Source of the DNA: Ciceribacter ferrooxidans
GTDB lineage: Bacteria > Pseudomonadota > Alphaproteobacteria > Rhizobiales > Rhizobiaceae
DNA length: 64,000 bases
Reading direction: 5' to 3'
Assembly (NCBI RefSeq): GCF_004137355.1
Contig: NZ_SDVB01000380.1
Location: 186,001 to 250,000 of the forward strand
The translations under genes and the position numbers were made by a program. Shown one piece after another: positions 59,723-64,000 of the stretch. Below the pieces are notes generated by a model, which saw only the letters and a list, made by a program, of their open reading frames with translations, made no database searches and had not been told where the DNA came from. Each line of letters opens with the position of its first letter. Position 1 is the first letter of the stretch.

Positions 59723-64000
<4,278 letters not shown>

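Overview
The window looks like chromosomal DNA of a Rhizobiaceae member (Rhizobium/Sinorhizobium/Agrobacterium relatives). Supporting signs are high GC, the soxBDAG sarcosine oxidase operon, the glgP-glgB-glgC-glgA-pgm-glgX glycogen cluster, an aa3-type oxidase subunit IV, a CpdR-type response regulator, an MmgR/suhB-type small RNA, a ROSE-controlled small heat shock gene and gltB. Genus and species cannot be fixed from the sequence alone.

Layout, core left arm (1-36.8 kb). A TRAP transporter permease pair (one truncated by the window edge) is followed by a membrane GGDEF/EAL protein with a degraded GGDEF motif. Next come a FeeM/autoinducer-synthase-like acyltransferase preceded by a CtrA-type site, oxidase subunit IV, a TPR lipoprotein and rpsU. 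The soxBDAG operon (N-methylglycine oxidation feeding C1 units to tetrahydrofolate) lies opposite a DUF2332 gene and a MaoC dehydratase. The glycogen operon (13.6-24.7 kb, minus strand) holds the whole synthesis and breakdown pathway. It is followed by a TadG-like vWA protein, a transglutaminase plus ATP-grasp/alpha-E pair, a mannose-1-phosphate guanylyltransferase, and a small catabolic/oxidoreductase neighbourhood (ADH, MarR, FAA hydrolase, NAD-dependent epimerase, SDR, LysR).

Accessory island (36,854-53,744). A 46-bp direct repeat of the 3' half of tRNA-Val(GAC) flanks about 16.9 kb. The right copy belongs to the intact tRNA gene; the left copy is a displaced fragment still followed by a terminator. 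Inside are an orphan 256-aa protein beside a long inverted repeat, a DUF488 gene translationally coupled to a second tyrosine recombinase, an XRE regulator, a secreted protein and a gene broken by one stop codon. The core is a five-gene overlapping defence operon, hsdR - TIR-like protein - hsdM - hsdS - mrr. Then follow an unknown gene coupled to a PIN-domain nuclease, two divergent ribbon-helix-helix regulators, an excisionase-like HTH protein and the tRNA-type integrase. A 14-bp palindrome occurs three times: twice, inverted, inside the second recombinase gene and once 12.4 kb away beyond the defence genes. This suggests a nested cassette or a regulatory circuit.

Core right arm (53.8-64 kb). 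cpdR, an N-formylglutamate amidohydrolase family gene, an MmgR-like sRNA on the minus strand, a HisN-type phosphatase, a lysophospholipase-like hydrolase, an hsp20 gene with a sigma-32 promoter and ROSE thermometer, a threonine aldolase, and gltB cut off by the window end.

The most unusual material is the defence operon with the embedded TIR-like gene and the palindrome-bearing recombinase around it. No CRISPR array, rRNA or recognisable insertion sequence was seen.
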